Positions 36,860 to 47,375 of a stretch of DNA of 64,000 nucleotides are shown one piece after another (within the stretch, counting starts at the first letter, position 1; the number at the start of each line of letters is the position of its first letter). The notes below the pieces were generated by a model. The model was not told where the DNA came from and did no database searches. It saw nothing but the letters and a program-made list of their open reading frames with translations. A program made the translations under genes and the position numbers. The DNA is from Psychrobacter sp. PL19. GTDB taxonomy: Bacteria; Pseudomonadota; Gammaproteobacteria; Pseudomonadales; Moraxellaceae. Where the stretch lies: assembly GCF_017875835.1 (NCBI RefSeq), contig NZ_JAGING010000001.1:806001-870000 (forward strand), in the 5' to 3' direction.

Positions 36860-39778
36860 ATGACTATCTCTACCGCTTCATTGCACAGTTCTGAATTCGC
36901 CGTTGGTCAACGCTATTTATCTGATACTGAGTCCGAGCTGGGCTTAGGTGTAGTTGTCGATCTAGACGACCGTTGTGTGCATATTTTATTCCCGCAAAGC
37001 GAAGAGACCCGCGTCTACGCAAAAAGCTCTGCGCCGTTATCTCGCGTAGTGTTTAAGGTTGGCGATAGCATTAGTGACCAACAAGGTCATAGCTATACGG
37101 TCACCGCAGTCGATGAGGTCATGGGGGTGCTCAAGTACAGTGTCGAAGATAATGAAAAAGGTGTTGTTCCTAAAGGAGCTACTAGTAAAGGGATAATGGA
37201 AACCCGCCTTGCGGCCAATATCACTTTGGCAAAACCACTTGAGCGCTTATTAGCAGGACGTATTGAGCGTGGGGATTGGTATGAGCTACGCCAAGATATT
37301 TTGCGTATGCAAGCAGCGATTGCAGGTCATCCACTAAAGGGTCTAATGGGCGCTCGCGTCGACATTATCGAGCATCAGCTTTATATCGCTCATGAAGTCG
37401 GTAAACGTATTGCGCCGCGTGTATTACTTGCCGATGAGGTTGGACTGGGTAAGACCATTGAAGCAGGACTGATTATCCATCAACAGCTGCTGTCAGGTAG
37501 GGCTGAACGAGTGCTTATTTTAGTTCCTGATAGCTTGCAATACCAGTGGATGATCGAGCTGCGCCGTCGTTTTAATCTAAACTTTGCGCTATTTGACCTA
37601 GTACGTACCGCGGCCATTAAAGAACACGACCCTGAGCAAAATGTTTTTGCAACCGAGCAATGTATTATTGCTGGTATGGATCTATTGCTCGATCATCCTG
37701 ATTTATATGATCAAGCGATGGAAGCAGGTTTTGATCTGCTAGTGGTCGACGAGGCGCATCATCTACATTGGGATGAGGCGCAAGGCGGTAACGATAAATA
37801 TGATCTGATTGCTGACTTTGCTGATGAGACCCCAGGCGTTATGCTATTGACAGCGACTCCTGAACAGTTGGGTGTGCAAAGTCATTTTGCACGTTTGCGT
37901 CTGCTCGATTCGGACCGTTTTGATGATCTAGACGAGTTTATTGAGGGTCAAGAAGCTTTTGCAGAGACCGCAACGGTCGCCAGTATTTTGATAGAAGATA
38001 AGCCGCTGAATCCCACACAAATCTCTGCTTTGACCAGTCTATTAAATGTGAGCCAAGAAGAATTGGCCGCTATTAATGAGGATGATAAGCTGCGGACTTA
38101 TGCACTTAACGAGCTGTTAGATCGTCATGGTACAGGGCGCATCCTATTCCGTAATACCCGCGAGAGTGTCAAAGGGTTTCATGGTCGCAGTAGTCAGGCG
38201 CATCCTCTACCGCTACCGGATGTATGGATAGACAGCTACCAGACCACAGGTAAACTGCGTGAACAGTTATGGGGCGAAGAAAATCAACCTGATGGCGGCT
38301 GGCTAGAAGATGATCCACGTGTACCGTGGCTGATTGATATTTTAAAAGGCGAGCTCAAACATCAAAAAGTGTTGCTGATTGCACGTAGTGGTGCAACAGT
38401 TGAAAGTTTGGAAGCGGTATTGCGCCTACATGCGGGAATCAAGACCGCTATCTTTACTGAACAGATGACCTTGCTTGAGCGTGACCAAGCGGCGGCGTTC
38501 TTTGCTGATAGCGAAGGCGCGCAGATATTGTTGTGCTCTGAGATTGGTTCAGAGGGTCGCAACTTCCAGTTTGCCAGCCAGCTTATATTATGGGATTTGC
38601 CCGCCAATCCTGATACCTTAGAGCAGCGTATTGGTCGCCTTGACCGCATTGGGCAAACACAAGAGATCACCTTGCACGTGCCTTATGTTGAAGGGACGGC
38701 GCAAGAGCGGCTTTATGATTGGTATCACAATGCGTTGAATATATTCAATCAGATTTCACCGACTGCGCAAAGTGTACAAGAGCAATATATTCAAATGCTT
38801 AAGCCCATGCTTGAAGGTGCGGATACTGCCGAAAACCGTATTATCTTGCAAGAAGTTATTGCGGATGCGTTGGACACCCGTTTGGGACTTGAGGCTCAAT
38901 TACAAGCTGGTCGTGACCGTCTATTAGAATATAACTCTTGCCGTCCGGGTGTTGCTGGTCGGATCGCTGAAGCCATGCATGACTTTGATAGTCATACTTT
39001 ATTGCCGCAGTTTATTGAGCGTTTCTTTGCGTCAGCTAATATTGATCATAATATCCAGCGCGATGGTTCATGGGCAATTGCGCCGATAGACAGCACTGAG
39101 ATTAGTGACTATATCGACGGTCTGCCGCTCGGTAATGAAGACGGTATGACCTTGACCTTTGATCGTGAGCAGGCGCTGCAGCGTGAAGATATCGAATTCA
39201 TCACTCATGAACATCCATTGATGCGCGCTATTTATGAGCTTGCTAGTACCAGTACCTTTGGTAATACCACGGTGGCGATGCTCAAAAGTTCTGCCATGCC
39301 GCAGGGGATGATTATGCTAGAAGTCAACTTTCGAGTTGAAGCCATCGCGCCAAAATTACTGAACCTGCCGGCGACTTTATCATCGCAAAATATTCGTATT
39401 TTTATTAGTGAGCAAGGTAGTGATTTATCAGCACGTATCAGTGCCGAGATGATTATGCCGCATCTTGACCGCTTGGATAAAAACCGGGCGCGGCAAGTGA
39501 TTAAAGTGCGCGGCGATATTATTGAGCAACGCTATTATGAAGCTGAAGCCATTGCTCGTAAGCAGTTGACTGACATTGGTGAGCAAGCAAGCACTCGCTT
39601 TAGCCAGCAGTGGTCACGTGAAATAAAACGCCTTAAACATTTGCAAACTATCAACCCTAACGTGCGCTCTGAAGAGATTGAGCGTTTGGAGCAGTTACAA
39701 GCCCAAGGCGAGCAAGCCTTGGCAAACCTGTCATTGGTACCTGATTCTATTCGTGTACTAGTAGCAGTGAAGCCATAG
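36860..39778 (+). CDS. rapA: RNA polymerase-associated SWI2/SNF2 ATPase RapA
   Basis: Swi2/Snf2 translocase that binds RNA polymerase and promotes its recycling. From the ATG at 36860 the protein has 972 residues (E. coli 968). FAVGQRYLSDTESELGLG opens the Tudor-like N-domain; Walker A is DEVGLGKTIEA (GKT at 197-199), the DEAH box is at 297-300, and the second RecA lobe carries SEIGSEGRNFQFA and RIGRLDRIGQ. A TTG at 36803 would add 19 residues with no family match. No clear Shine-Dalgarno precedes 36860. Confidence 0.95.
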   Translation: MTISTASLHSSEFAVGQRYLSDTESELGLGVVVDLDDRCVHILFPQSEETRVYAKSSAPLSRVVFKVGDSISDQQGHSYTVTAVDEVMGVLKYSVEDNEKGVVPKGATSKGIMETRLAANITLAKPLERLLAGRIERGDWYELRQDILRMQAAIAGHPLKGLMGARVDIIEHQLYIAHEVGKRIAPRVLLADEVGLGKTIEAGLIIHQQLLSGRAERVLILVPDSLQYQWMIELRRRFNLNFALFDLVRTAAIKEHDPEQNVFATEQCIIAGMDLLLDHPDLYDQAMEAGFDLLVVDEAHHLHWDEAQGGNDKYDLIADFADETPGVMLLTATPEQLGVQSHFARLRLLDSDRFDDLDEFIEGQEAFAETATVASILIEDKPLNPTQISALTSLLNVSQEELAAINEDDKLRTYALNELLDRHGTGRILFRNTRESVKGFHGRSSQAHPLPLPDVWIDSYQTTGKLREQLWGEENQPDGGWLEDDPRVPWLIDILKGELKHQKVLLIARSGATVESLEAVLRLHAGIKTAIFTEQMTLLERDQAAAFFADSEGAQILLCSEIGSEGRNFQFASQLILWDLPANPDTLEQRIGRLDRIGQTQEITLHVPYVEGTAQERLYDWYHNALNIFNQISPTAQSVQEQYIQMLKPMLEGADTAENRIILQEVIADALDTRLGLEAQLQAGRDRLLEYNSCRPGVAGRIAEAMHDFDSHTLLPQFIERFFASANIDHNIQRDGSWAIAPIDSTEISDYIDGLPLGNEDGMTLTFDREQALQREDIEFITHEHPLMRAIYELASTSTFGNTTVAMLKSSAMPQGMIMLEVNFRVEAIAPKLLNLPATLSSQNIRIFISEQGSDLSARISAEMIMPHLDRLDKNRARQVIKVRGDIIEQRYYEAEAIARKQLTDIGEQASTRFSQQWSREIKRLKHLQTINPNVRSEEIERLEQLQAQGEQALANLSLVPDSIRVLVAVKP

Positions 39779-40374
39779 ACCTGCAGGCTTCTAACTTACA
39801 GTACTGTATCGGTTACTGGATTGATACTTTAAGCAGTGAGTTTTAAGCAGCGGTCTTTAAGTAAGAGATCTTTTTGATAACAACGAGGTACTCACTATAG
39901 TCAATGCAAAGTAATATCGATACATAACCTACTGCTGGCATACGTTTTTCTTGCTTGCTGTGCTTACGCAGACAGAGGCTGCAAAAAGCTTATACCAGCA
40001 GTACCGTCGCGTTTTTAAGGTATTTTAACTATAGATAGTATCTCGTTTTTTGACTATTAGCTTTTTGATGTTTCACTGATTTTTAGACAGCCTAACCTGA
40101 ACAGTCAGCTTAATACTAGAATGCTTGCAACCAATAACTGGTCAAAAACATAAATACTGGTTAAAATGTTTGTTTTTTCCTCTTATGATAGTCATTTTGC
40201 TTACCCGTCTTCAGTGCTAGTAATAACGCTATTACCCCTGTATTGTTCATCTTGAATATTACTGCCAGTGATTTCATATCGTTCTAAATTCAAATCCCAA
40301 GCTACCCTAAACTATGTCTTATTGACATTGTCAGGTCGCGAGAGTTATTGATAAAGATAAGGAAACGTATCGTC
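39779..40374. other. Gap between rapA and tesB with a repeat element
   Basis: 596 bp. It contains degenerate TTTAAGCAG/TTTAAGTAAG repeats (about 39828-39870) and the palindromic element at 39896-40033. The remaining 340 bp before tesB show nothing recognisable. Confidence 0.6.
39896..40033 (-). mobile_element. MITE-like palindromic element, copy 2 (inverted)
   Basis: 138 bp, inverted relative to copies 1, 3 and 4: begins TATAGTCAATG and ends TTTTAACTATA, with TACTGCTGGCATACG and GTATAAG-type inner arms. It lies between rapA and tesB. Confidence 0.85.
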
Positions 40375-41277
40375 ATGTCTGATCATTCGCAACTGATTGA
40401 TGAGCTACTCGCCACAGTGGCGCTTATTGAAGTTAGCCCTGATGTCTTTGAAGGCAAAAGCCATGACTATGTCGGCGCGCGTATCTTTGGCGGACAAGTG
40501 CTAGCCCAAGCGATAATAGCGGCTGCCCATACTCTCACCGAAGACAAGCCTTGTCACTCGCTGCACGGGTATTTTTTACGGGGTGGGGATATTACTCAGC
40601 CGGTCATCTATCAAGTTCGCCGATTACGTGACGGGCGTAGCCTATCTGCGCGTGAAGTGACTGCTATTCAATATAAGCAAATACGCGGTAAGCCACCAGT
40701 CGAGCAAGTGATCTTTTCGATGATTGCTTCCTTCTCACCGATGGAGGAAGGCTTGGAATATCAAGAGAATATGCCTGTCTACCCACCGCCAGAAGACCTG
40801 CTGGCTGAGCAAGATCTAAAGGAAGATTACGTCGGCAAAGTACCAGATGCTCTAAAATCGCGTTTTATGCGCCGCCGTCATGTGGAAATCAAACCCGTTA
40901 AACCGCGCGACCCCATTCATCCGGAGCCGATGAAACCTAAGCAAGCTAACTGGTTACGTATTCGCGAACTGGGCACACAGCCTATTGCCATTCAGCAAGC
41001 GCTATTGGCATTTTCTTCTGACTTTTATTTGGTGGGTACGGGGCTTATGTCACACGGTGTCAGCTTTATGACCAGTGGCCTACAAGCAGCTAGCATTGAT
41101 CATTCGATGCATTTCCATCGCACTTTTGATCTCAATAATTGGCTATTATATGACATGTGGAGTGATACGACTTCCAATGCTAAAGGGTTAAATCATGGCC
41201 AGTTTTGGCAAAATGGCAAGCTGGTTGCGACCGTACAGCAAGAAGGGCTGATGCGTTTGCGGGTGCCGAAGTCTTAG
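40375..41277 (+). CDS. tesB: Acyl-CoA thioesterase II
   Basis: Double-hotdog thioesterase that hydrolyses medium and long acyl-CoAs. The 300-residue protein has FEGKSHDYVGARIFGGQVLAQ near the N-terminus, SLHGYFLRGGD, and in the second hotdog SHGVSFMTSGLQAASIDHSMHFHR, containing the Asp of the Asp-Thr-Gln catalytic set. Length fits E. coli TesB (286). I chose the ATG at 40375 (AAGGAAA upstream); a TTG at 40348 opens the frame earlier. It converges on mutY with a shared terminator. Confidence 0.94.
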   Translation: MSDHSQLIDELLATVALIEVSPDVFEGKSHDYVGARIFGGQVLAQAIIAAAHTLTEDKPCHSLHGYFLRGGDITQPVIYQVRRLRDGRSLSAREVTAIQYKQIRGKPPVEQVIFSMIASFSPMEEGLEYQENMPVYPPPEDLLAEQDLKEDYVGKVPDALKSRFMRRRHVEIKPVKPRDPIHPEPMKPKQANWLRIRELGTQPIAIQQALLAFSSDFYLVGTGLMSHGVSFMTSGLQAASIDHSMHFHRTFDLNNWLLYDMWSDTTSNAKGLNHGQFWQNGKLVATVQQEGLMRLRVPKS

Positions 41278-41334
41278 TTTGCTATGGAATTTTGCTCACT
41301 TGTTTTACTGTTTGTTTTACTAGTATTTAAAGCT

Positions 41335-41371
41335 AAAGCGCCATCATAATTAATTATGATGGCGCTTTTTT
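41335..41371. terminator. Bidirectional terminator between tesB and mutY
   Basis: AAAGCGCCATCATAAT / ATTATGATGGCGCTTT perfect stem followed by TTT, between convergent genes 58 and 30 bp away. Confidence 0.92.
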
Positions 41372-41400
41372 ATTTTGGTTTATATCTTTATGCTAAGGTC

Positions 41401-42669
41401 TTATTGTAGTATCTTCACCATCGCGCGTGGCAATCCTAGGGTCGCTTGAGCTTCATTACTGTTTAGCCAATTTACATTAATTTCAGCTGCTTGCAATGCT
41501 GTAGTCAATTCTTGAGACTGCTCTGTGTTTAAGGTTAATTGTTGCGGGGTCAAATACCAATGAAAATGCGTCAGCGAATGCTTGATTGGTGCAGGCGCAT
41601 TGTCAAATAAAGTCGCACTCACTGACTCTGCTACTAGCTGATTCTTATTTAACCATTCATTAATAATTTGCTCAGCAGTAGTGAATTCTGTCTCGTACGC
41701 TTTTTCATTACTACGAACATCAAGCTGTGGTTCAGTCATTATTTTATTATCTGGTTTATTTGCAACTGCTTTACCATCGATTTTCTCTATAAACTCTAAT
41801 GGTAAACTCCACAAGCCACCCCAAATACCGTTATCAGGACGTTGAAGCCACAATATTTCATCAGCTGAATTTTGAATTAATAATGCATTACTAAATTTGC
41901 TAGGTTTAGGTTTTTTCTTAGCTTTGACTGGATATTCTTCTTCACGGCCTTGCTCATGCGCCAGACAGTCCTCTTGTAGCGGACACAAAAGACAAGCAGG
42001 TTTGCTCCGTGTACATAGGGTTGCGCCCATGTCCATCATGGCCTGCGCAAATAGTCCTGAATGTTGCTCAGGGGTTAAGCGCTCCGCCAATGCCCACAAC
42101 TCTTTGGTAGTCGCAGACTTGGTAATATCACCATCATTTGCAGCCCAGCGCGTCAGCACTCGTTTCACGTTACCATCACAGATCACCCCATAATGATGTA
42201 AGCCCATGGCCATAATTGCCCCAGCCGTTGAGGGGCCGACACCTGAGATGGCTTCCCAACCTGCTAGCGTTTGCGGAAAGTCACCGGTCTCATCAATGAT
42301 TGCTACCAGCTGCTTGGCGCCTTTATGCAAATTACGCGCACGCGCATAATAGCCCAATCCTGCCCAATGTTCGGCTATTTCATCCCACTCCGCCGCTGCT
42401 AAATCCTGCACAGTCGGAAACGAGTTCATAAAGCGTGCAAAATAGGGCAGTACCGTCGCTACTTGCGTTTGTTGCAGCATGACTTCTGATAACCAAACGA
42501 TATAAGGATTGGGCGTGTCGGTCTGGTGCTGTTGCCAGGGTAAATCATGGCGACCATTGGTTTCGAACCAATCCAGCAAGCGCGGGGCAAAGGAATTAAG
42601 CGAAGTAGAAGTGTGACTGATGGTTTTATCTGACAGTGGGGAATTTGGATTGGCGGTAAGCTGAGTCAT
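41401..42669 (-). CDS. mutY: A/G-specific adenine glycosylase MutY
   Basis: Removes adenine mispaired with 8-oxoguanine. The helix-hairpin-helix domain has Glu62 (SEVMLQQTQV) and Asp165 (CDGNVKRVL) as catalytic pair; the iron-sulfur cluster cysteines are 219, 226, 229 and 235 (C-x6-C-x2-C-x5-C). A C-terminal Nudix-like domain reads 8-oxoG (about 255-410). At 422 residues it is longer than E. coli MutY (350) because of an N-terminal extension of about 25 residues and an insert near 300-340. Confidence 0.95.
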   Translation of the reverse strand: MTQLTANPNSPLSDKTISHTSTSLNSFAPRLLDWFETNGRHDLPWQQHQTDTPNPYIVWLSEVMLQQTQVATVLPYFARFMNSFPTVQDLAAAEWDEIAEHWAGLGYYARARNLHKGAKQLVAIIDETGDFPQTLAGWEAISGVGPSTAGAIMAMGLHHYGVICDGNVKRVLTRWAANDGDITKSATTKELWALAERLTPEQHSGLFAQAMMDMGATLCTRSKPACLLCPLQEDCLAHEQGREEEYPVKAKKKPKPSKFSNALLIQNSADEILWLQRPDNGIWGGLWSLPLEFIEKIDGKAVANKPDNKIMTEPQLDVRSNEKAYETEFTTAEQIINEWLNKNQLVAESVSATLFDNAPAPIKHSLTHFHWYLTPQQLTLNTEQSQELTTALQAAEINVNWLNSNEAQATLGLPRAMVKILQ

Positions 42670-43001
42670 AGGCGGTCATATCATTATTAATTATCAAAAA
42701 GTTGCTGGCAAGTAGGCGAGCGAAGTGGTGAGTAACTTCAATTACTCACTACTATAGTTAAAATACCTTAAAAACGCTACAGTACTGCTGCTATAAGATT
42801 TTTGCAGCCTCTGTCTGCGTAGGCACAGCAAGCAAGAAAAACTTATGCTAGCAGTAGGTTATGTATCGATATTACTTTTCATTGACTATATATAAGGGTT
42901 AAGTAAGGGTTGAGAGGTTAAAAACAAAGAAGCTAGTGATGTTAAGAATAAGATTACTTTACACTTTTAGATAGCGCTGAACATTTCAAGCAATATCAAA
43001 C
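42670..43001. other. Gap between ylqF and mutY, partly a repeat element
   Basis: 332 bp upstream of mutY. The central 138 bp are the palindromic element at 42753; no terminator for ylqF is obvious. Confidence 0.6.
42753..42890 (+). mobile_element. MITE-like palindromic element, copy 3
   Basis: 138 bp from TATAGTTAA to TTGACTATA. Inner inverted arms are TACTGCTGCTATAAG (42783-42797) and CTTATGCTAGCAGTA (42842-42856), so the whole element can fold into one long imperfect hairpin. It lies between ylqF and mutY. Confidence 0.87.
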
Positions 43002-43958
43002 CTACTTACGATTTTTACGCGTACGCAAGCGCCGTTGACGCTTTTCCTCTTCTTTGGCTATTTTTTTCGCCTCAAGAGCGAGACGTTGTTCTGCTACTAC
43101 GCCTTCCTCAACCTCACGCATCTCAGGGGTTTCCATGCTGATACGACCTAGGGTGCCACTGCGTAATTCGTTGATCAGAATCTCAGACATCCGATAAGTA
43201 TCGATTTTATTACCTGCACGCACGCAACCACGATTGCGGCCAGCGACTTCAAAAAACTCCCAATCAGTTTCTGGCAGGTCTCCAATTTTATAGCGGGTTT
43301 TTAATAGCTCAGGATAGGCATGTATTAGAAATTCTGCGGTATAGCTGGCAACATCGGCGAAGTCAAACGCAGTATCACGGATACCGCCGGTAGCGGCTAA
43401 ACGATAGCCTGAGTTGGCGTTTTCAACTTTTGGCCACAGCATGCCAGGGGTGTCATACAGCATGATGCCGCCCTCTAACTTGATAAGCTGCTGCGACTTA
43501 GTCACGGCCGGCTCGTTACCTGTCTTTGCCACCGTTCGGCCTGCTAAAGTATTAATTAAAGTTGATTTACCAACGTTAGGAATACCCAAAATCATGGCTT
43601 TAATCTGTCGTCCCGACTCTGCTTTATTAGGCATTAATTTTTTGCACAGTTCGACAATACGGTGTACATCAGCTGTTTTATTATCATCAAAAGCCAGGGC
43701 CTTGACACCATCTTCTTGTTCAAAATAATCCATCCATGCTTGGGTCATCTCAGGGTCGGCTAAATCGGCTTTATTTAAAATTTTAATGACTGGTTTATCA
43801 CCGCGCAGGGTGGCCACCATTGGGTTCTCGCTACTATAAGGAATGCGCGCATCCAGCACCTCAATAATCACATCCATTTGCGGCATGATTTCTTTTACTT
43901 CATTGCGGGCTTTATTCATATGCCCAGGGAACCACTGAATATTCGCTCTAGTATCCAT
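43002..43958 (-). CDS. ylqF: Ribosome biogenesis GTPase YlqF/RbgA-like
   Basis: Circularly permuted GTPase with motif order G4-G1-G3: NKAD (62-65), GIPNVGKS (125-132) and DTPG (169-172). In Bacillus subtilis RbgA (YlqF) drives a late step of 50S assembly; the gammaproteobacterial homologue is assumed to act on the ribosome too. The 318-residue length is normal, with a basic C-terminal tail (RQRRLRTRKNRK). The gene is monocistronic on the minus strand. Confidence 0.9.
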   Translation of the reverse strand: MDTRANIQWFPGHMNKARNEVKEIMPQMDVIIEVLDARIPYSSENPMVATLRGDKPVIKILNKADLADPEMTQAWMDYFEQEDGVKALAFDDNKTADVHRIVELCKKLMPNKAESGRQIKAMILGIPNVGKSTLINTLAGRTVAKTGNEPAVTKSQQLIKLEGGIMLYDTPGMLWPKVENANSGYRLAATGGIRDTAFDFADVASYTAEFLIHAYPELLKTRYKIGDLPETDWEFFEVAGRNRGCVRAGNKIDTYRMSEILINELRSGTLGRISMETPEMREVEEGVVAEQRLALEAKKIAKEEEKRQRRLRTRKNRK

Positions 43959-44111
43959 TTGCTTTCATAACCTTTTAATTCAATCCCTTATTAAAGGGGG
44001 TAATTCATGGAGTGCCAAAAGTAATAAGATGTTTTTTACTTCTACTGTGACAGTTATTTTACTACAGAACGAAAGTGATAACGGGCTAATTTATATCGGT
44101 CTAAGGAGATG

Positions 44112-47100
44112 CTATTCTTCAGCGGTTTCGGGCTGGTCTAAATGCGCAGGCGGTAGCGGTGCTAAATAACCGATCAATAAAATCAAGCTGCCTGCGCCAA
44201 GGAATGAGATTACCCGCCAAATTGCCTCGGTCTGTGACAAGTCAACCAATACCAGTTTAAGCACTACAATACCCAATAAGCCAATGCCCATAAACCATAG
44301 CGCACGATGCTTGTAGCGACTAGCAATAATAGTGGCAACCAATGCCAGTAGAGTCCATAAAATCGTCAGACCAGTCTGAACTCGTTCGCTACTCCATGAG
44401 CCACCATACCAAAGGGGCGTATCGATAAAGGCATGCAGCGTTCTGACTAGCATGCTGGAAATTATCCAAAAGCTGATCAGTCCCAAAGCAATGAGTAAAG
44501 CATCGCTCCTAAATATTTTAATAACTTTGGACTTAGTATCTGTAGCGGTTTGCCCTTGACTAGAATGCTGCTGGTTCAAGTAATAAGCGCTCAGACCATA
44601 TAACAACACCAACCATAGAGTGATATCGTATACGTTGATAAGTGGAAAATAGGGCAGACCCCAAATCACACCGTCATAAGACCAGTTGGTGAGAACTACC
44701 CAAAACAAGGTTACCGGTATAAAAACTTTAGCACAGCCCAGTAGTGTACTTTGCCAATTAAACCAATGCAGAAGATGCTGTTTGGTTGCATTTGCTTTTT
44801 GAGTGCTACGATAACGATAATTGAACCATAACCCCATGAGCATCAGAGTGATTGGAACCAGAACGGTTAGAACTCCCTGCGAATTTGGTAAACCATAATG
44901 TACCGCTGCGGCTACGACTAAGATGCCAGTCCCGAACCAACTAGCGCTATCGTATTGCGAGAGAGTAAAAGTATCATGCCAGGTTTTCAACCACAGTTGG
45001 CCAACGACTAGCCAGCCTATTAATAAGCTAATGAATAGCATCCAAGCAGGAGCGTTCCACAGGTCATCGAATTCAAACTTTTGGGGCAGCTGCAACACTA
45101 GCATTCCATAAAACATTAATAGTAGCCCGTGACTAAATTGTATTATTTCCGCCCAACAGCGATAACGATTGATTAGCCAATAAATGGCAAGGCTAGATAT
45201 GGTCGCCATTGCTATTAGCGTCGTCATTGCTAACTGCCAACTGGCAAGCCATTGATCAAAGTCGATAACCAATACGTAAAGCGTCCAACCAATAGCAGTA
45301 AGGGTTAAAAAACGTATGAGTGTAGGGCTATGCCAGATCAACTTGAATACAGCGCTTTGACTGTTTATAGTAGCCAGCCATTGGTTTGCAGCTTGTTTGC
45401 TTATTCCCAATGATTGAGCATATTGAGATATGGCTGCAGTCGTTAAGCTTGAAGCTGAGGCTTGCTTGGATATTTGACTCAAGGTGCGCTTAGTATTAAC
45501 AGGCGAATTGCTGGCGCGTAGGATAAAGACCGATGCTAGGGCACTGATAGCAGAAATAGTTAAGGTCAAAGTAGGGTGATAATTAAGGGTTAGCACCAGT
45601 TTGAAAGCCAGCAGCGCCACACTGACTAACTGCAATAATAAACCAAATGATACTGACCACGCCCGCAATGAACGCCTGCCAAACCATACTAGCGCCAGCC
45701 CTTGTACCGACCAGCCAAAAGCGATCCACTCAGCATTGAAGGCCAGCGGAATAACCAAGGCTAAGAATCCAAAACCTAGCGCTAGCATGCCCTCAGTAAT
45801 TAAGGCATAACGCTCACTGCGCTTAATAAACACCCAACCAAGTCCTAGGTAAGTAGTGGCTAAAATCAGGCTAGTCATCGTTAGAGCATTTGGAATGTCG
45901 TTTAGTAGGGTGGAAAATAAACCAAATGCTAATAGTGGGACTGAGAACAACAGGCCAATATCAATAGGAAATAGATACGCACTAGGCGCAGTCGCTATCT
46001 TACTCGCGCTGCTAGTATCAGTACCAGCACTAACTTCATTTTCATTGTTGGCGTTATAAGCAATAATTTGCTGCGCATAGCGAATGACCACGAATAAATA
46101 CAGCAACAAATGTAGCGCTACTAGCAATACTAATGACCAGCGCTGATTCTGAATAACGGTAGTTAAATTCTCAGTGGCGCCCCAATAGTAGGCCAAACCA
46201 AAAGTTACGACTACGCCTAATAAATTGAGAACTTTCCAAGGGCGATAATGCGCAATGGTCGCAATGGCAACATTCAATAGTAGGTAATAGCTAAATAGCA
46301 TTACCAAACTGTCGGTGTCAGTACTGGTGAGTATGGGCGCAAAAAATCCGCCTGATAATGCCAATAAGGCTAAGGGAAAAGTATTTTGGCGTACTGCTAA
46401 AATGACAGTGACCACAGACAATATAGCCATCGTTATAAAACTGGGTAGGCTGGCGATGACGTTATAGACATTATAGGCAAAAAAGGTACCTAAATAGGTA
46501 ATGGCTAAACCGGTACCTTGTAAGGTTGTACCGTAAGCAAAGCGTTTTGATGCCAGCTTGAACCCCAGACCTGCTAGCGCTAATCCTATCATAGCAATCG
46601 CTGCCAGTTTAATACTGATAGAAACTTCGATGTACTCGCTTAACAAGCGTAGCAATAACACCACGCCAACCAGTAGCACTAAGACCCCAACCCGAACAAC
46701 TAGATTGCCACCCAAGAACCAGTTTTTAATAGAATTAAAAAGCGAGGTAACCATAGGCAACGAATGCTCATCCGGTTCTATAGATGCGCTAGGTGCGTCA
46801 TCTGGTTTTTGCTGGCTGACATGGTCTGCGTGCTCAGAAGCAGCAAGGTTGGGTAAAGGCGGAGGAGAGGTTAACGGTGATAATGAATTTGATGCGAGTT
46901 CGGATTCGAGATTTGATAGGGGCAAACGTGTTGCTAATTCTGATAGGATGTCAGAGGGTGGCTTTGTTGATACGGAAAAAGATGCAGCGTCAGATGGCAA
47001 ATCAGAATCAGTAGTAGCGTGAGCATGAGAGCCGTCAACTGGCTTAATGCCATCTCCATGCTGCTGAATTTTATATTGTTGAGCTTTATACTGTTGCAGG

Positions 47101-47243
47101 TCAGATTGCAGCTGGGCCATATCTTGGCGCAGCTGTGCAAGATGTTGATTTACTCTGACATATAAGACTGTAACTACGACCAATAAAGCGATAAAAGCCA
47201 ACCAACCCAGTTGGTTCACGAAAAAAAATAGCATCACCAGCAT
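44112..47243 (-). CDS. Very large DUF2339 polytopic membrane protein
   Basis: A 1043-residue inner-membrane protein. An N-terminal membrane helix and a coiled coil (about 30-55) are followed by a Ser/Pro-rich hydrophilic stretch to about residue 165, then some 25 or more hydrophobic segments to the C-terminus. Family features include KLAAIAMIGLALAGLGFKLA and TTLQGTGLAITYLGTFFA, typical of DUF2339 (sometimes annotated as YccA/TMEM-like); the function is not known. AGGATAAG precedes the ATG at 47243. Upstream of ylqF on the same strand. Confidence 0.85.
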   Translation of the reverse strand: MLVMLFFFVNQLGWLAFIALLVVVTVLYVRVNQHLAQLRQDMAQLQSDLQQYKAQQYKIQQHGDGIKPVDGSHAHATTDSDLPSDAASFSVSTKPPSDILSELATRLPLSNLESELASNSLSPLTSPPPLPNLAASEHADHVSQQKPDDAPSASIEPDEHSLPMVTSLFNSIKNWFLGGNLVVRVGVLVLLVGVVLLLRLLSEYIEVSISIKLAAIAMIGLALAGLGFKLASKRFAYGTTLQGTGLAITYLGTFFAYNVYNVIASLPSFITMAILSVVTVILAVRQNTFPLALLALSGGFFAPILTSTDTDSLVMLFSYYLLLNVAIATIAHYRPWKVLNLLGVVVTFGLAYYWGATENLTTVIQNQRWSLVLLVALHLLLYLFVVIRYAQQIIAYNANNENEVSAGTDTSSASKIATAPSAYLFPIDIGLLFSVPLLAFGLFSTLLNDIPNALTMTSLILATTYLGLGWVFIKRSERYALITEGMLALGFGFLALVIPLAFNAEWIAFGWSVQGLALVWFGRRSLRAWSVSFGLLLQLVSVALLAFKLVLTLNYHPTLTLTISAISALASVFILRASNSPVNTKRTLSQISKQASASSLTTAAISQYAQSLGISKQAANQWLATINSQSAVFKLIWHSPTLIRFLTLTAIGWTLYVLVIDFDQWLASWQLAMTTLIAMATISSLAIYWLINRYRCWAEIIQFSHGLLLMFYGMLVLQLPQKFEFDDLWNAPAWMLFISLLIGWLVVGQLWLKTWHDTFTLSQYDSASWFGTGILVVAAAVHYGLPNSQGVLTVLVPITLMLMGLWFNYRYRSTQKANATKQHLLHWFNWQSTLLGCAKVFIPVTLFWVVLTNWSYDGVIWGLPYFPLINVYDITLWLVLLYGLSAYYLNQQHSSQGQTATDTKSKVIKIFRSDALLIALGLISFWIISSMLVRTLHAFIDTPLWYGGSWSSERVQTGLTILWTLLALVATIIASRYKHRALWFMGIGLLGIVVLKLVLVDLSQTEAIWRVISFLGAGSLILLIGYLAPLPPAHLDQPETAEE

Positions 47244-47375
47244 CCAACTTATCCTACAATTGCATGATGATGACGCTATTTAATCATAAAAACAAGACCA
47301 TATAGAGGAGCTGATATTGTCCTTTAGAGCGAGCGACATACCTTTCGTTATGCCAAGCTCTTTATGGTTATTTTC

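Noticed and set aside
40348..40374. TTG start for tesB
   Set aside because: The ATG at 40375 has AAGGAAA upstream and gives the family-like N-terminus; the TTG adds nine residues without support.
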